The notes beneath the pieces were generated by a model that was not told where the DNA came from, did not search any database, and worked only from the letters and a program-made list of their open reading frames with translations. The translations under genes and the position numbers were made by a program. DNA of 58,714 nucleotides from Sulfuricella sp. GTDB taxonomy: Bacteria; Pseudomonadota; Gammaproteobacteria; Burkholderiales; Sulfuricellaceae. The stretch's first letter is position 1. Each line of letters begins with the position of its first letter. Of this stretch, positions 27,919 to 36,881 are shown one piece after another. Location: contig JAGXQV010000164.1 of assembly GCA_018336195.1 (NCBI GenBank), positions 1 to 58,714 of the forward strand, in the 5' to 3' direction.

Positions 27919-30468
27919 ATGGCATCCAAAGAAGCCCGCGCCCGCATCAAACTCAACAAACTACTGGAAGAATCCGGGTGGCGTTTTTTCGACGGTGTTC
28001 ATGGCAAGGCCAACATTGTCCTGGAACCCAAGGTCAAGCTGACAAAGGCCGTCATCGACGCCCTCGGCGATAATTTTGAAGAAACCTCCAACGGCTTTAT
28101 TGATTTCCTGCTACTGGACGAAAGCGGCTTTCCGCTGGTCGTGCTCGAAGCCAAGGCTGAGGACAAAAACCCGCTGATCGGCAAGGAGCAGGCGCGCAAA
28201 TACGCCAAGTCCCAAAACTGCCGGTTCATCATCCTTTCCAACGGCAACCTGCATTATTTCTGGGACCTGGAGCAGGGCAACCCGCACATCATTACCCGCT
28301 TCCCTTCGCCAGACTCGATCAAGGGCTATCACCGCTTCCAGCCCAACCCGCAGAAACTCATCACCGAGTTGCTGGGCAAGGACTACATTGCGCTCACGCA
28401 ACTGCCGTACTACGCTGCCGAAGCGGGCTGGAACAACCCGGCAGAACGCGAAGACTTCATTCATAAAAACCGCCTGCGCTTCCTGCGCGATTACCAGAAG
28501 CGTGCCGTGCAGGCGATCCAGGATGCCGTCGCCGAAGGGCACAGCCGCTTCCTGTTCGAAATGGCCACCGGCACGGGCAAGACGCTCACTGCCGCCGCCG
28601 TCATCAAGCTATTTCTGCGCACCGGCAATGCCCGCCGCGTGCTGTTCCTGGTAGACCGGCTGGAACTGGAAGACCAGGCCAACAAAGCTTTCGTCGCCTA
28701 CCTGAAAAACGACTACACCTCGGTCATCTACAAAGAGCGGCGCGACGAATGGCGCAAGGCCGAGATTGTCGTCACCACGGTACAGTCGTTGCTGTTCAAC
28801 GACAAATACAAACGCCTGTTCTCACCCACCGATTTCGACTTGGTGATTTCCGATGAAGCGCACCGCTCCATCGGCGGCAACGCCCGCGCCGTATTCGAGT
28901 ATTTCGTCGGCTACAAGCTGGGGCTTACCGCCACGCCGCGCGACTACCTGAAGCAATTCGATACCAGCAAACCCACCACCCGCCACCCACGCGAACAGGA
29001 ACGGCGGCTCCTGCTCGACACCTACCGCACCTTTGGCTGCGAGAGCAGCCAGCCCACTTTCCGCTACTCGCTGCTGGATGGCGTGCGCGAAGGTTTCCTC
29101 ATCAACCCGGTGGTGGTGGATGCACGCACCGACATCACCACGCAACTGCTGTCCAACGAGGGTTACGCCGTCGCGGCACCCGCCCCTGAAGGCGAGGCCA
29201 GCGAAGAAACCTTCTTCCAGAAGGATTTCGAGAAGAAATTTTTCTCCGACGCGACCAATCGCCTGTTCTGTGAAACCTTCCTGAAAAACGCGCTGCGCGA
29301 TCCGGTCAGCCATGAACTCGGCAAGTCCATCGTCTTCGCCGTCAGCCAGAACCACGCCGCCACGCTCACGCAAATCCTCAACGAACTGGCCGACGCCATC
29401 TGGCCCGGCAAGTACCAATCCGATTTCGCCGTGCAGGTCACCTCGCTGATTCCCGATGCCCAGCAATACACCATCAACTTCACCAACAACAACCTGCTCG
29501 GCTCGGCCAATTTTCTCGACGGCTACAAGACCAGCAAGGCGCGGGTCTGCGTAACGGTGGGCATGATGACCACCGGCTACGACTGCCCGGACATCCTCAA
29601 CCTCGGCCTGATGCGCCCGATCTTCTCGCCCTCCGATTTCGTCCAGATCAAGGGGCGCGGCACGCGCAAGCACAGCTTCCTGGAACAGCTTTTCGACAAG
29701 GCGCTCAAGGAGCAGATTGGCAAGCAGGACAAGACTCAGTTCAAGCTGTTCGACTTCTTCGCCAACTGCGAATACTTCGAGGAAAAGTTCAACTACGACG
29801 AAGTGCTGAAGCTGCCGCGTCCGGGAATGAGTGAAGGACAGGACACTGGCGGCGGCACGACCATCGGCCCCACTGGGGAATACATCTACGGCGGCACCGA
29901 TGCGGTCGCTTCATTTGCCGAACAGCCGGTCGGCGCGCAGGGCATGAAAATCGACCGCATGTTCTTCGAAGGTTTCGAGAACACCGTAAAGGCCGATCCC
30001 GTCTTGCAGCAACAGGTGGAAAACGAGCAATGGGACCAGGCCATCGACTACATCACCACGCAGCTTTTCGACAAGCCCGCCGAGTTCTACACCCTCGACA
30101 AACTGCGCCGCGCCGCCGGGGTGGACCGCCGCCTGACACTGCGCGAGATACTGGAAAAGATTTTCGGCCTGATTCCCTACTTCAAGGCCAAGGACGAACT
30201 GCTCGACGACGAATTCCAGAAATTCCTGCTCGATGCCTCGACTGAAGACCTCGAAAAGCAGGCCGACAAGATCGTCGCCATGAAATACTACTTCAAAGCC
30301 TACGCCACCGATGGCCGCCTGCGCGACATCATCGACAAAAAACGCCTGACCGATCTCAACGTCAATCCCACCTTCGGCATGGCCGACTTCAAGGCCGTGC
30401 CCAAGGAATGGCGCGACAAGATACCGGAGTACGTGAAAGACTACGTGCCCCTCAACCAGTTCATGTAA
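27919..30468 (+). CDS. hsdR: Type I restriction endonuclease subunit R
   Basis: 849 aa from the ATG at 27919 (GGAA 8 bases upstream; an ATG at 27904 is also possible). It is the motor and nuclease of a type I restriction complex. N-terminal PD-(D/E)xK nuclease: D62 in GFIDFLL and E77-A-K79. Then the SF2 helicase: Walker A ATGTGKT (216-222), DEAH (312-315), the LTATP motif, and GMMTTGYDCPDILN and QIKGRGTRKHS in the second RecA domain. The C-terminus matches the EcoEI-type helical domain. First gene of the defence cassette; the next gene starts 15 bp later. Confidence 0.94.
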   Translation: MASKEARARIKLNKLLEESGWRFFDGVHGKANIVLEPKVKLTKAVIDALGDNFEETSNGFIDFLLLDESGFPLVVLEAKAEDKNPLIGKEQARKYAKSQNCRFIILSNGNLHYFWDLEQGNPHIITRFPSPDSIKGYHRFQPNPQKLITELLGKDYIALTQLPYYAAEAGWNNPAEREDFIHKNRLRFLRDYQKRAVQAIQDAVAEGHSRFLFEMATGTGKTLTAAAVIKLFLRTGNARRVLFLVDRLELEDQANKAFVAYLKNDYTSVIYKERRDEWRKAEIVVTTVQSLLFNDKYKRLFSPTDFDLVISDEAHRSIGGNARAVFEYFVGYKLGLTATPRDYLKQFDTSKPTTRHPREQERRLLLDTYRTFGCESSQPTFRYSLLDGVREGFLINPVVVDARTDITTQLLSNEGYAVAAPAPEGEASEETFFQKDFEKKFFSDATNRLFCETFLKNALRDPVSHELGKSIVFAVSQNHAATLTQILNELADAIWPGKYQSDFAVQVTSLIPDAQQYTINFTNNNLLGSANFLDGYKTSKARVCVTVGMMTTGYDCPDILNLGLMRPIFSPSDFVQIKGRGTRKHSFLEQLFDKALKEQIGKQDKTQFKLFDFFANCEYFEEKFNYDEVLKLPRPGMSEGQDTGGGTTIGPTGEYIYGGTDAVASFAEQPVGAQGMKIDRMFFEGFENTVKADPVLQQQVENEQWDQAIDYITTQLFDKPAEFYTLDKLRRAAGVDRRLTLREILEKIFGLIPYFKAKDELLDDEFQKFLLDASTEDLEKQADKIVAMKYYFKAYATDGRLRDIIDKKRLTDLNVNPTFGMADFKAVPKEWRDKIPEYVKDYVPLNQFM

Positions 30469-30483
30469 GGAATACCAATCTTC

Positions 30484-32907
30484 ATGCTCGACACCGACAC
30501 CAAGCGGCGCATCGACTCCTGCCGCGACATCCTCGTTGGCAAGGTGCCCGATCCGAAATCCCAGGTTGAACAGATCACCATCGCGCTGATCTACAAGTTC
30601 ATGGACGACATGGACGCAGAGGCCGAGGAACTGGGCGGCACGCGCAGCTTCTTCACCGGCGACCATGCCCAATACGGCTGGGCCAAACTCATGGCCCCCA
30701 GCATGGGCGGTTTCGACGTGCTGGCGCTGTATTCCGAAGCGATTCAAAAGATGAACGAAAACCCCGGCATTCCGCCGCTGTTCCGCGACATCTTCAAGAA
30801 CGCCTATCTGCCCTACCGCGACCCGGAAACCCTGCGCAGCTTTTTGAAAGAAATAGACGGCTTCACCTACGACCATTCCGAACGGCTGGGCGACGCCTTC
30901 GAATACCTGCTCTCCGTGCTCGGCAGCCAGGGCGACGCCGGCCAGTTCCGCACCCCGCGTCACATCATCGACTTCATGGTCGAAATCATCGACCCGAAGA
31001 AGAACGAAAGCATCCTCGACCCCGCCTGCGGCACGGCGGGCTTCCTGATTTCCGCCTGGAAGCACATCCTCAAGCACAACACCAAGGAGCGCAGCGGCGA
31101 CCTGCTCACCCCCGACGAGCGCCAATACCTCGCCGCCAATATCCACGGCTACGACATCTCGCCGGACATGGTGCGCCTCAGCCTGGTCAACCTGTACCTG
31201 CACGGTTTCACCGACCCGCACGTGGTCGAATACGATACCCTGACCAGCGAAGAGAGGTGGAACGAAACCGCCGACGTCATCCTCGCCAACCCGCCCTTCA
31301 TGTCGCCGAAGGGCGGCATCAAGCCGCACAAGCGTTTTTCCGTGCAGGCCACGCGCTCCGAAGTGCTGTTCGTCGATTACATGGCCGAGCACCTCAGCCC
31401 GCAGGGCCGGGCGGCGATTGTTGTGCCGGAAGGGATCATCTTTCAGAGTGGTACGGCCTACAGGCAACTGCGCGAAATGCTGGTGAAGAACGCCCTGGTG
31501 GCGGTGGTGTCGCTGCCGGCGGGGGTGTTCAACCCCTACAGCGGCGTCAAGACCTCGATCCTGATTCTCGACAAGCGGCTGGCCAAAACGACGGACAGCG
31601 TGCTGTTCGTCAAGGTGGAAAACGACGGTTTTAACCTCGGCGCGCAACGGCGCGCGGTGATGGGGAGCGACCTACCGCAGGCAGTGCGGCACTTGCGGGA
31701 ATTTTTTGCCGATGCCGAGGCATTTGAGAGCAACGCGATGGCGCATAAGGTGGCGCGGGCGCGGATCGGCGAGAACGGGGAATGGAATTTGAGCGGGGAG
31801 CGGTATCAATCCGAACCAAAAGTTCAGACTTCCTTTGAAATTGCCCTGCTAGGCGATGTCGTCAGCACTATCACGCCCCCAGCCAAGTTGCAGAAGGAGT
31901 CATATTCCGCTGAAGGCCGCTATCCAATCATCGATCAATCGCAACAGGAAATCGCTGGCTGGACTGATGACGAGCTTGCGGTCATCCATCCGACAAAGCC
32001 TTTGGTAATTTTTGGTGATCATACCTGTGCGGTTAAACTGGTCAGGCGGCCATTTGTGCAGGGAGCGGACGGCATCAAGATTCTTGAAACGAGCAGTGCA
32101 TTGCAGCCTGCGTTTCTCTTCTACTTCCTGAAGACAAGTCCTCTCGAATCAGATGGCTACAAACGTCATTTCACTGACCTGAAACGTAAAAGAATTCCTC
32201 TTCCGCCTCTCGCCATCCAGCAAGAAATCGTCGCGGAAATCGAGGGCTATCAGAAGGTCATCGATGGCGCTCGGCAGGTGGTCGGCAATTACCAGCCTCG
32301 CATTGTCGTGCAGGCGGATTGGCCCGTTTTGCCGCTGGGTGATATTTGCGTCGCTATTTTGACCGGACCGTTCGGTAGCGCGCTACATCAGAGCGACTAT
32401 GTTCCCAATGGCGTTCCTGTTGTTAACCCACAGAATATTGTTGACGGAGCAATCGTCAAAGACGGAGCCAAGTCGGTATCCGAATCAACCCGAGACCGAT
32501 TGAAAGATTTTTCGCTTCGCGAGAACGACATTGTGATTGGGCGACGTGGTGAAATGGGGCGATGTGCGGTTATCACTAGAAACATGAGTGGGTGGCTTTG
32601 CGGAACGGGGTGTTTCGTCATTCGGCTAAAGGAAGCATACGATCCTCGTTTCATTTTCTATTGCCTTGCCTCTTCAGAAGTAAAGGCTCGTCTTGAACAG
32701 CAAGCGGTAGGTGTAACCATGTTGAATTTGAATCAGGGAATACTCTCATCCCTTCAAATGGCTACTCCGCCGATCGATACCCAGCGCGCTATAGTCGCCG
32801 AGATCGAGGCCGAGCAAGCCTTGGTCAATGCCAACAAGGAATTGATTACCCGCTTCGAGGCCAAGATTAAGGCCACCATCAACCGCGTCTGGGGCGAAGC
32901 CGGGTAA
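30484..32907 (+). CDS. Type I modification-specificity fusion protein HsdM-HsdS
   Basis: 807 aa. The methyltransferase part has a HsdM N-terminal helical domain, the SAM site DPACGTAGFL (179-188) and the N6-adenine motif NPPF (269-272), ending near residue 440. Two target-recognition domains follow without a stop: the first from about FEIALLGDVVSTI to PLPPLAIQQEIVAEIEGYQKVID, the second from WPVLPLGDICVAILTGPFGSAL to the coiled IVAEIEAEQALVNANKELITRFEAKI. M and S are normally separate genes. Base composition falls from about residue 440 onward, as expected for exchanged recognition domains. Confidence 0.92.
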   Translation: MLDTDTKRRIDSCRDILVGKVPDPKSQVEQITIALIYKFMDDMDAEAEELGGTRSFFTGDHAQYGWAKLMAPSMGGFDVLALYSEAIQKMNENPGIPPLFRDIFKNAYLPYRDPETLRSFLKEIDGFTYDHSERLGDAFEYLLSVLGSQGDAGQFRTPRHIIDFMVEIIDPKKNESILDPACGTAGFLISAWKHILKHNTKERSGDLLTPDERQYLAANIHGYDISPDMVRLSLVNLYLHGFTDPHVVEYDTLTSEERWNETADVILANPPFMSPKGGIKPHKRFSVQATRSEVLFVDYMAEHLSPQGRAAIVVPEGIIFQSGTAYRQLREMLVKNALVAVVSLPAGVFNPYSGVKTSILILDKRLAKTTDSVLFVKVENDGFNLGAQRRAVMGSDLPQAVRHLREFFADAEAFESNAMAHKVARARIGENGEWNLSGERYQSEPKVQTSFEIALLGDVVSTITPPAKLQKESYSAEGRYPIIDQSQQEIAGWTDDELAVIHPTKPLVIFGDHTCAVKLVRRPFVQGADGIKILETSSALQPAFLFYFLKTSPLESDGYKRHFTDLKRKRIPLPPLAIQQEIVAEIEGYQKVIDGARQVVGNYQPRIVVQADWPVLPLGDICVAILTGPFGSALHQSDYVPNGVPVVNPQNIVDGAIVKDGAKSVSESTRDRLKDFSLRENDIVIGRRGEMGRCAVITRNMSGWLCGTGCFVIRLKEAYDPRFIFYCLASSEVKARLEQQAVGVTMLNLNQGILSSLQMATPPIDTQRAIVAEIEAEQALVNANKELITRFEAKIKATINRVWGEAG

Positions 32908-32910
32908 GCC

Positions 32911-33636
32911 ATGGACGACGCGCTGGCGATCCGCGATTACCTCCCCAATTCGTTCAAGAACCAGAACGATGGGGATTACATTGCGTTCCTGTGGGAAGTG
33001 TTCGAAAGCAACTACGAAAGCGAGAAATACCAGTTCGCCATGCTGGCGTACCACATGCTTTACATGAGCTTCGTGTATTTCTCGGTGTGGCAGATCAAGT
33101 TAAGCCGCCCGGCGGATTTCGCCAACGCAGTGATCTTCCAGCAGAAGGAGAAAGAGTTGCTGACCGCCTCCTCACCCTTTACCTTCAGCGAAGTGCAGGA
33201 ACGCAGCATTTTCAAGTTTCTCCGGCTGGCGGGATGCGAGCAGCAGCACATCGGCCAGTTCCAGAAGCTAGTGGATGAACGCAACGACATAGCACACTCC
33301 AACGGCCACATCTTTTTCACCGACCAAGCGGTGGCCGACCGCAAGATCGGCGAAATCATGGGCCAGATGGCGGCAATCCAGAGCCACATGCGCCCGGTGA
33401 TTCACGACTGCCTGAAACGCTTCTTGCTGGAAAGCCACAATCCAGACGAACGGGAATATTACGACGATGCCGACCAGATCCAGGAGGTACTGATTCACGT
33501 CAACTATTTTTCGCAGAAGGACACCGAGGCTTGCCGCAGCTTTGACATCGGCAGCCTGGCCGGTGATGCGAACTTTGAAGCGATCAAGGCGCTTTTTGAG
33601 GCGTTCCTGGCGAAGCACCCACCGACCGAAGATTAA
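32911..33636 (+). CDS. Unknown protein with a HEPN-type RxxxxH motif, in the restriction operon
   Basis: 241 aa, acidic, mostly helical, no signal or membrane segment. I do not recognise a named family. Residues 123-130 (ERNDIAHS) match the Rx4-6H motif of HEPN ribonucleases (R124, H129), preceded by a helix (QQHIGQFQKLVDE) and followed by another, as in HEPN domains. HEPN nucleases are common in toxin, abortive-infection and restriction loci. It starts 3 bp after the HsdMS stop, so it is surely co-transcribed. The domain call rests on one short motif and context. Confidence 0.6.
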   Translation: MDDALAIRDYLPNSFKNQNDGDYIAFLWEVFESNYESEKYQFAMLAYHMLYMSFVYFSVWQIKLSRPADFANAVIFQQKEKELLTASSPFTFSEVQERSIFKFLRLAGCEQQHIGQFQKLVDERNDIAHSNGHIFFTDQAVADRKIGEIMGQMAAIQSHMRPVIHDCLKRFLLESHNPDEREYYDDADQIQEVLIHVNYFSQKDTEACRSFDIGSLAGDANFEAIKALFEAFLAKHPPTED

Positions 33637-33648
33637 GCGGAACTCATT

Positions 33649-34662
33649 ATGGCTGAAGACCTGACCACCTCGCAGCGCGAACGGCAGAACATCCTCAACA
33701 ACCGCTATGCGCTGGCAAAGGCCGAAGCGTATCTGGCGCTGGGAGGTATCGAGTATCAAGGGGAACGGGTATTTACGAAGCAACAGGTAGTCGCCCTCTT
33801 CGAGATCAGCGATAGCACAGTGGAAAAGTATCTTGCTCAACATGAGGATGAGTTGAAGCGTAATGGCTATGTATTGCTGCGGGGAAACAAACTTAAAACC
33901 TTCAAAGGATTACCGGATGTCTCCGTAATCAATTACGGTACCAAAATATCGGTGCTGGGCTTGTTTTCCTTCCGCGCGGTACTCAACCTCGCCATGCTGC
34001 TGACGGAAAGCGAGAAGGCGCGCGCCATCCGCAGCCGCATTCTGGACATCGTGCTGGACGTGGTCGCGGAGCGCTCCGGCGGCCATACCAAGTTCATCAA
34101 CCAGCGCGACCAGGATTATTTGCCTGCGGCATACCAGGAATTCAGCTACCGGCAAGTCTTTACCGATGCGCTGCGTGATTGCCTGTCTATGGGCAATATG
34201 AAATACAGCATCTACACAGACAAGATTTACAAGGCGATTTTCAGGGAAAACGCCCAGCAGTACCGCCAGATTCTGAAGCTGGCCGATAAGGATAATCCGC
34301 GCGACACCATGTATGCGGAGGTGCTGCGCACCATCGCCAGCTTCGAAAGCGGACTGGCAGGCCATATGCGGCAGTTTGTGGAAGAACAGGGGCGCAAGCT
34401 GACCCCGCGCGAACTGGATGCCATGATTACCAAAGCCGAGGCCAGCCCATTCATGAAGCCGATTCTGGATGATGCACGCAGCCGGATGGCAAGCCGGGAT
34501 TTATGCTTTCGTGACGCCCTGCATCATGCGCTGGAATCCTATGTTCAGACCGTGCCGGAAGCGGACTTTGAACGCTTTCTGGGAGAAACCAGCCGGACGC
34601 TGGAAGAACGCCTGAGCGACCCGGAAACGCTGGCCGTCTTCAAGCGTCTCAAAGATCGGTGA
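33649..34662 (+). CDS. Putative DNA-binding partner (RhuM/Bro-like) of the Doc toxin
   Basis: 337 aa. The N-terminal third has a helix-turn-helix-like stretch (FTKQQVVALFEISDSTVEKYLAQHEDEL) followed by a segment that resembles the second part of RhuM/Bro-type proteins (SFRAVLNLAMLLTESEKARAIRSRILDIV). The C-terminal two thirds are helical and charged. It lies 12 bp after the HEPN-like gene and 1 bp before doc. RhuM-like proteins often sit beside death-on-curing toxins, so an antitoxin or autorepressor role is likely but inferred. Confidence 0.6.
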   Translation: MAEDLTTSQRERQNILNNRYALAKAEAYLALGGIEYQGERVFTKQQVVALFEISDSTVEKYLAQHEDELKRNGYVLLRGNKLKTFKGLPDVSVINYGTKISVLGLFSFRAVLNLAMLLTESEKARAIRSRILDIVLDVVAERSGGHTKFINQRDQDYLPAAYQEFSYRQVFTDALRDCLSMGNMKYSIYTDKIYKAIFRENAQQYRQILKLADKDNPRDTMYAEVLRTIASFESGLAGHMRQFVEEQGRKLTPRELDAMITKAEASPFMKPILDDARSRMASRDLCFRDALHHALESYVQTVPEADFERFLGETSRTLEERLSDPETLAVFKRLKDR

Positions 34663-34663
34663 C

Positions 34664-35116
34664 ATGACCGACATCCGGATTTTCTATTTCGATGTCGCCC
34701 ATGCGATTCGGGAACATGACTGGATCATCGAAAACTCGGGCGGCTTGGCGGGCATCCGGGAAATCGGCTATCTGGAGAGCGCGCTCAATCATGTCCAGAA
34801 CGATCTCTACTACCCGGAATTCGAGACCAAGCTGGCGCACCTGGTGTTTGCCATCAACAAGTTCCATGCTTTCAACGACGGCAACAAGCGTTCCAGCATC
34901 GCGTTGGGGGCCTATTTTCTTGAGCTGAATGGCTTCGACTACTGCGTCACCAAGTTTGTCCGCGAGATGGAAAACATCGCGGTCTGGCTGGCCGAGGGCA
35001 AGATCGACAAAGAACTGCTCGGCGAGATCGTGACATCCATCATCATGGATAACGATTATCCCGATAGCTTGAAACTGAAAATTCTGCATGCAGTCTCTCC
35101 CGAAGACATTTCTTGA
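34664..35116 (+). CDS. doc: Doc/Fic-family death-on-curing toxin
   Basis: 150 aa. The motif HAFNDGNKR (68-76) is the Doc version of the Fic active site, which transfers phosphate from ATP to EF-Tu and halts translation. The N-terminal YLESALNHVQNDLYYPEFETKLAHLVFAINK is also typical of Doc. The usual Phd antitoxin is absent; the larger DNA-binding protein directly upstream (1-bp gap) takes its place. Last gene of the cassette. Confidence 0.85.
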   Translation: MTDIRIFYFDVAHAIREHDWIIENSGGLAGIREIGYLESALNHVQNDLYYPEFETKLAHLVFAINKFHAFNDGNKRSSIALGAYFLELNGFDYCVTKFVREMENIAVWLAEGKIDKELLGEIVTSIIMDNDYPDSLKLKILHAVSPEDIS

Positions 35117-35523
35117 GTACTCCATTCCTACTTTTCGATAAACTTCCGGCGCTATACTAACGGGCGCACCGCCAGACCGGCGCAACAGGGAGTTATGCAA
35201 GATTGCCAATGTGGATACCCTGAAACCCTCCAGAATGTTGGCTGCATGGGTGAGCCAAGGCGTATTGGCGCCGATGCCGGATCGGGTGAAACGCAATATG
35301 GCTTATACCAAGCCCGCACAACCAGGCCATCAGCCGGGTTTATTATCGGAGACGCAAGTGGCTCCATTATCAATGGTCAACCGATAATAAATTGCCAGAA
35401 CAGGAAAAACATCATATAAATCGTCACGTTGCCGATTTCTTTATTATCAGGCCAGATTCCCTGCCCAAGATTGGGATGAGCGGCAATCCGCCTCCCCCGC
35501 CCTAACCGGAGATTATTTCGACC
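35117..35523. other. 407-bp gap between doc and argA
   Basis: It contains a -10-like TATACT at 35153-35158, a decayed coding fragment (35199-35387) and an AT-rich tail with no further gene. The small frames present on both strands lack ribosome-binding sites and recognisable sequence. The argA promoter probably lies in 35390-35510. Confidence 0.5.
35199..35387 (+). pseudogene. Remnant of a winged-helix C-terminal domain
   Basis: In this frame the translation reads KIANVDTLKPSRMLAAWV then SQGVLAPMPDRVKRNMAYTKP and ends at TAA (35385). The WVSQGVL...KRNMAY pattern is like the C-terminal winged helix of Fic-type and regulator proteins. No ATG precedes it; a GTG at 35211 is the only in-frame start. 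Most simply a leftover of a gene lost next to doc. Confidence 0.35.
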
Positions 35524-36855
35524 ATGTCCAGCAAGTCCCAGATCACCAAACCGGCGCAATTCGTCCACTGGTTCCGTTCCGCCGCGCCGTATATTCATGC
35601 TTTTCGCGGCAAGACCTTTGTGGTCGGGTTCGGCGGGGAAATCGTCAGCGAGGGGCAGTTCACCGAGTTGGCGCAGGATTTCAACCTGCTCAACAGTCTC
35701 GGAGTGCGGCTGGTGCTGGTGCACGGGGCGCGTCCGCAGATCGAGGAGGAGTTGACCGAGCGCGGTGCCGAGATTCGCTACGCGGGCGGGATGCGGGTCA
35801 CCGACGAGGATGCCTTGAAATGCGTGAAGGAGGCCGCCGGGACCGTGCGCGTGGAGATCGAGGCGCTGTTGTCGATGGGGCTGGCCAATTCGCCGATGGC
35901 GGGGGCGGATATCCGGGTGGCGAGCGGTAATTTCGTGACCGCCAAGCCGATGGGGGTGCGTAACGGCATCGACCTGATGCATACCGGCGAAGTGCGCAAG
36001 ATCGATACGCTGGCGATCCGTCGCCGCCTGGAGGTGAGCGAGATCGTGCTGCTCTCGCCGCTGGGGGTGTCGCCGACCGGGGAAATTTTCAATCTCACCC
36101 TGGAAGACGTGGCGACTGCGACCGCTATTGCGCTGGATGCCGACAAGCTGATTTTCCTGATGGAAACCGGGGGCGTCACCGACCTCGAAGGGGAATTGCT
36201 GCGCGAGCTGACCACCGCCGAGGCGGAAGGGATGCTCGCCGCCAGGACGCCGTTGCCCGACGACGTCGGCTATTTCCTGCCGGCGGCGACGCGGGCCTGC
36301 CGCAACGGGGTGGCGCGGGCGCACCTGGTGAGCCGTCATGTGGAAGGGGCTTTGCTCCAGGAGTTGTTCACCCGCGAGGGGATCGGCACCATGATTACCG
36401 AAGACCCGCTGGAGACCTTGCGCGAAGCGACCATCGACGACGTCGGCGGAATCCTCGCGTTGATCGAGCCGCTCGAAGGGGAGGGCATCCTGGTGCGGCG
36501 TTCCCGCGAGTTGTTGGAAATGGAAATCGAGCGTTTTTCGGTGCTCGAATACGATGGGGTGACCATCGGTTGCGCCGCGCTGTACCCGTTCCCCGAAGCG
36601 CAGGCGGCGGAACTCGCCTGTTTCGCGGTTTCCTCCGCCTATCGCGGGGCGGGGCGGGGCGAAGCGCTGCTCGACTACATGCGGGCGCGCGCCAAGCGCA
36701 TGGGGCTGACGCGCCTGTTCGTCCTCACCACCCGCACCGCGCATTGGTTCGTCGAGCGCGGCTTTGCCGAGGCCGGCGTGGAAAGCCTGCCGCAGGCCAA
36801 GCAGGGGCTATATAATTACCAGCGGCGCTCCAAGGTCTTTATCAAGACTCTATAA
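35524..36855 (+). CDS. argA: Amino-acid N-acetyltransferase (N-acetylglutamate synthase)
   Basis: 443 aa. First step of arginine synthesis, acetylating glutamate with acetyl-CoA. An N-terminal amino-acid-kinase-like domain (FVVGFGGEIVS, LVLVHGARPQIEEEL) carries the arginine-feedback site, followed by a C-terminal GNAT domain (AAELACFAVSSAYRGAGRGEALLDYM) with acetyl-CoA binding. Length and layout match classic proteobacterial ArgA. It starts a plus-strand run, but the following binding-protein genes need not share its function. Confidence 0.94.
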   Translation: MSSKSQITKPAQFVHWFRSAAPYIHAFRGKTFVVGFGGEIVSEGQFTELAQDFNLLNSLGVRLVLVHGARPQIEEELTERGAEIRYAGGMRVTDEDALKCVKEAAGTVRVEIEALLSMGLANSPMAGADIRVASGNFVTAKPMGVRNGIDLMHTGEVRKIDTLAIRRRLEVSEIVLLSPLGVSPTGEIFNLTLEDVATATAIALDADKLIFLMETGGVTDLEGELLRELTTAEAEGMLAARTPLPDDVGYFLPAATRACRNGVARAHLVSRHVEGALLQELFTREGIGTMITEDPLETLREATIDDVGGILALIEPLEGEGILVRRSRELLEMEIERFSVLEYDGVTIGCAALYPFPEAQAAELACFAVSSAYRGAGRGEALLDYMRARAKRMGLTRLFVLTTRTAHWFVERGFAEAGVESLPQAKQGLYNYQRRSKVFIKTL

Positions 36856-36881
36856 CCACAGCGCTCATTGGAGATGAATAA

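Noticed and set aside
29911..31647. A 578-codon open frame opposite hsdR and hsdMS
   Set aside because: It mirrors high-GC codon structure of two well-supported genes and shows a Val/Gly/His-rich translation typical of antisense shadows.
27165..35116. Prophage or integrative element carrying the defence cassette
   Set aside because: No integrase, phage gene, tRNA or attachment-site repeat borders the cassette.
35195..35419. Small 74-codon plus-strand gene with a GGGAG site
   Set aside because: The purine run is only two bases from the ATG and the translation has no recognisable content; the overlapping frame at 35199 is more protein-like.
35377..36744. A 455-codon open frame opposite argA
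   Set aside because: Antisense shadow; argA on the other strand has full-length domain support.
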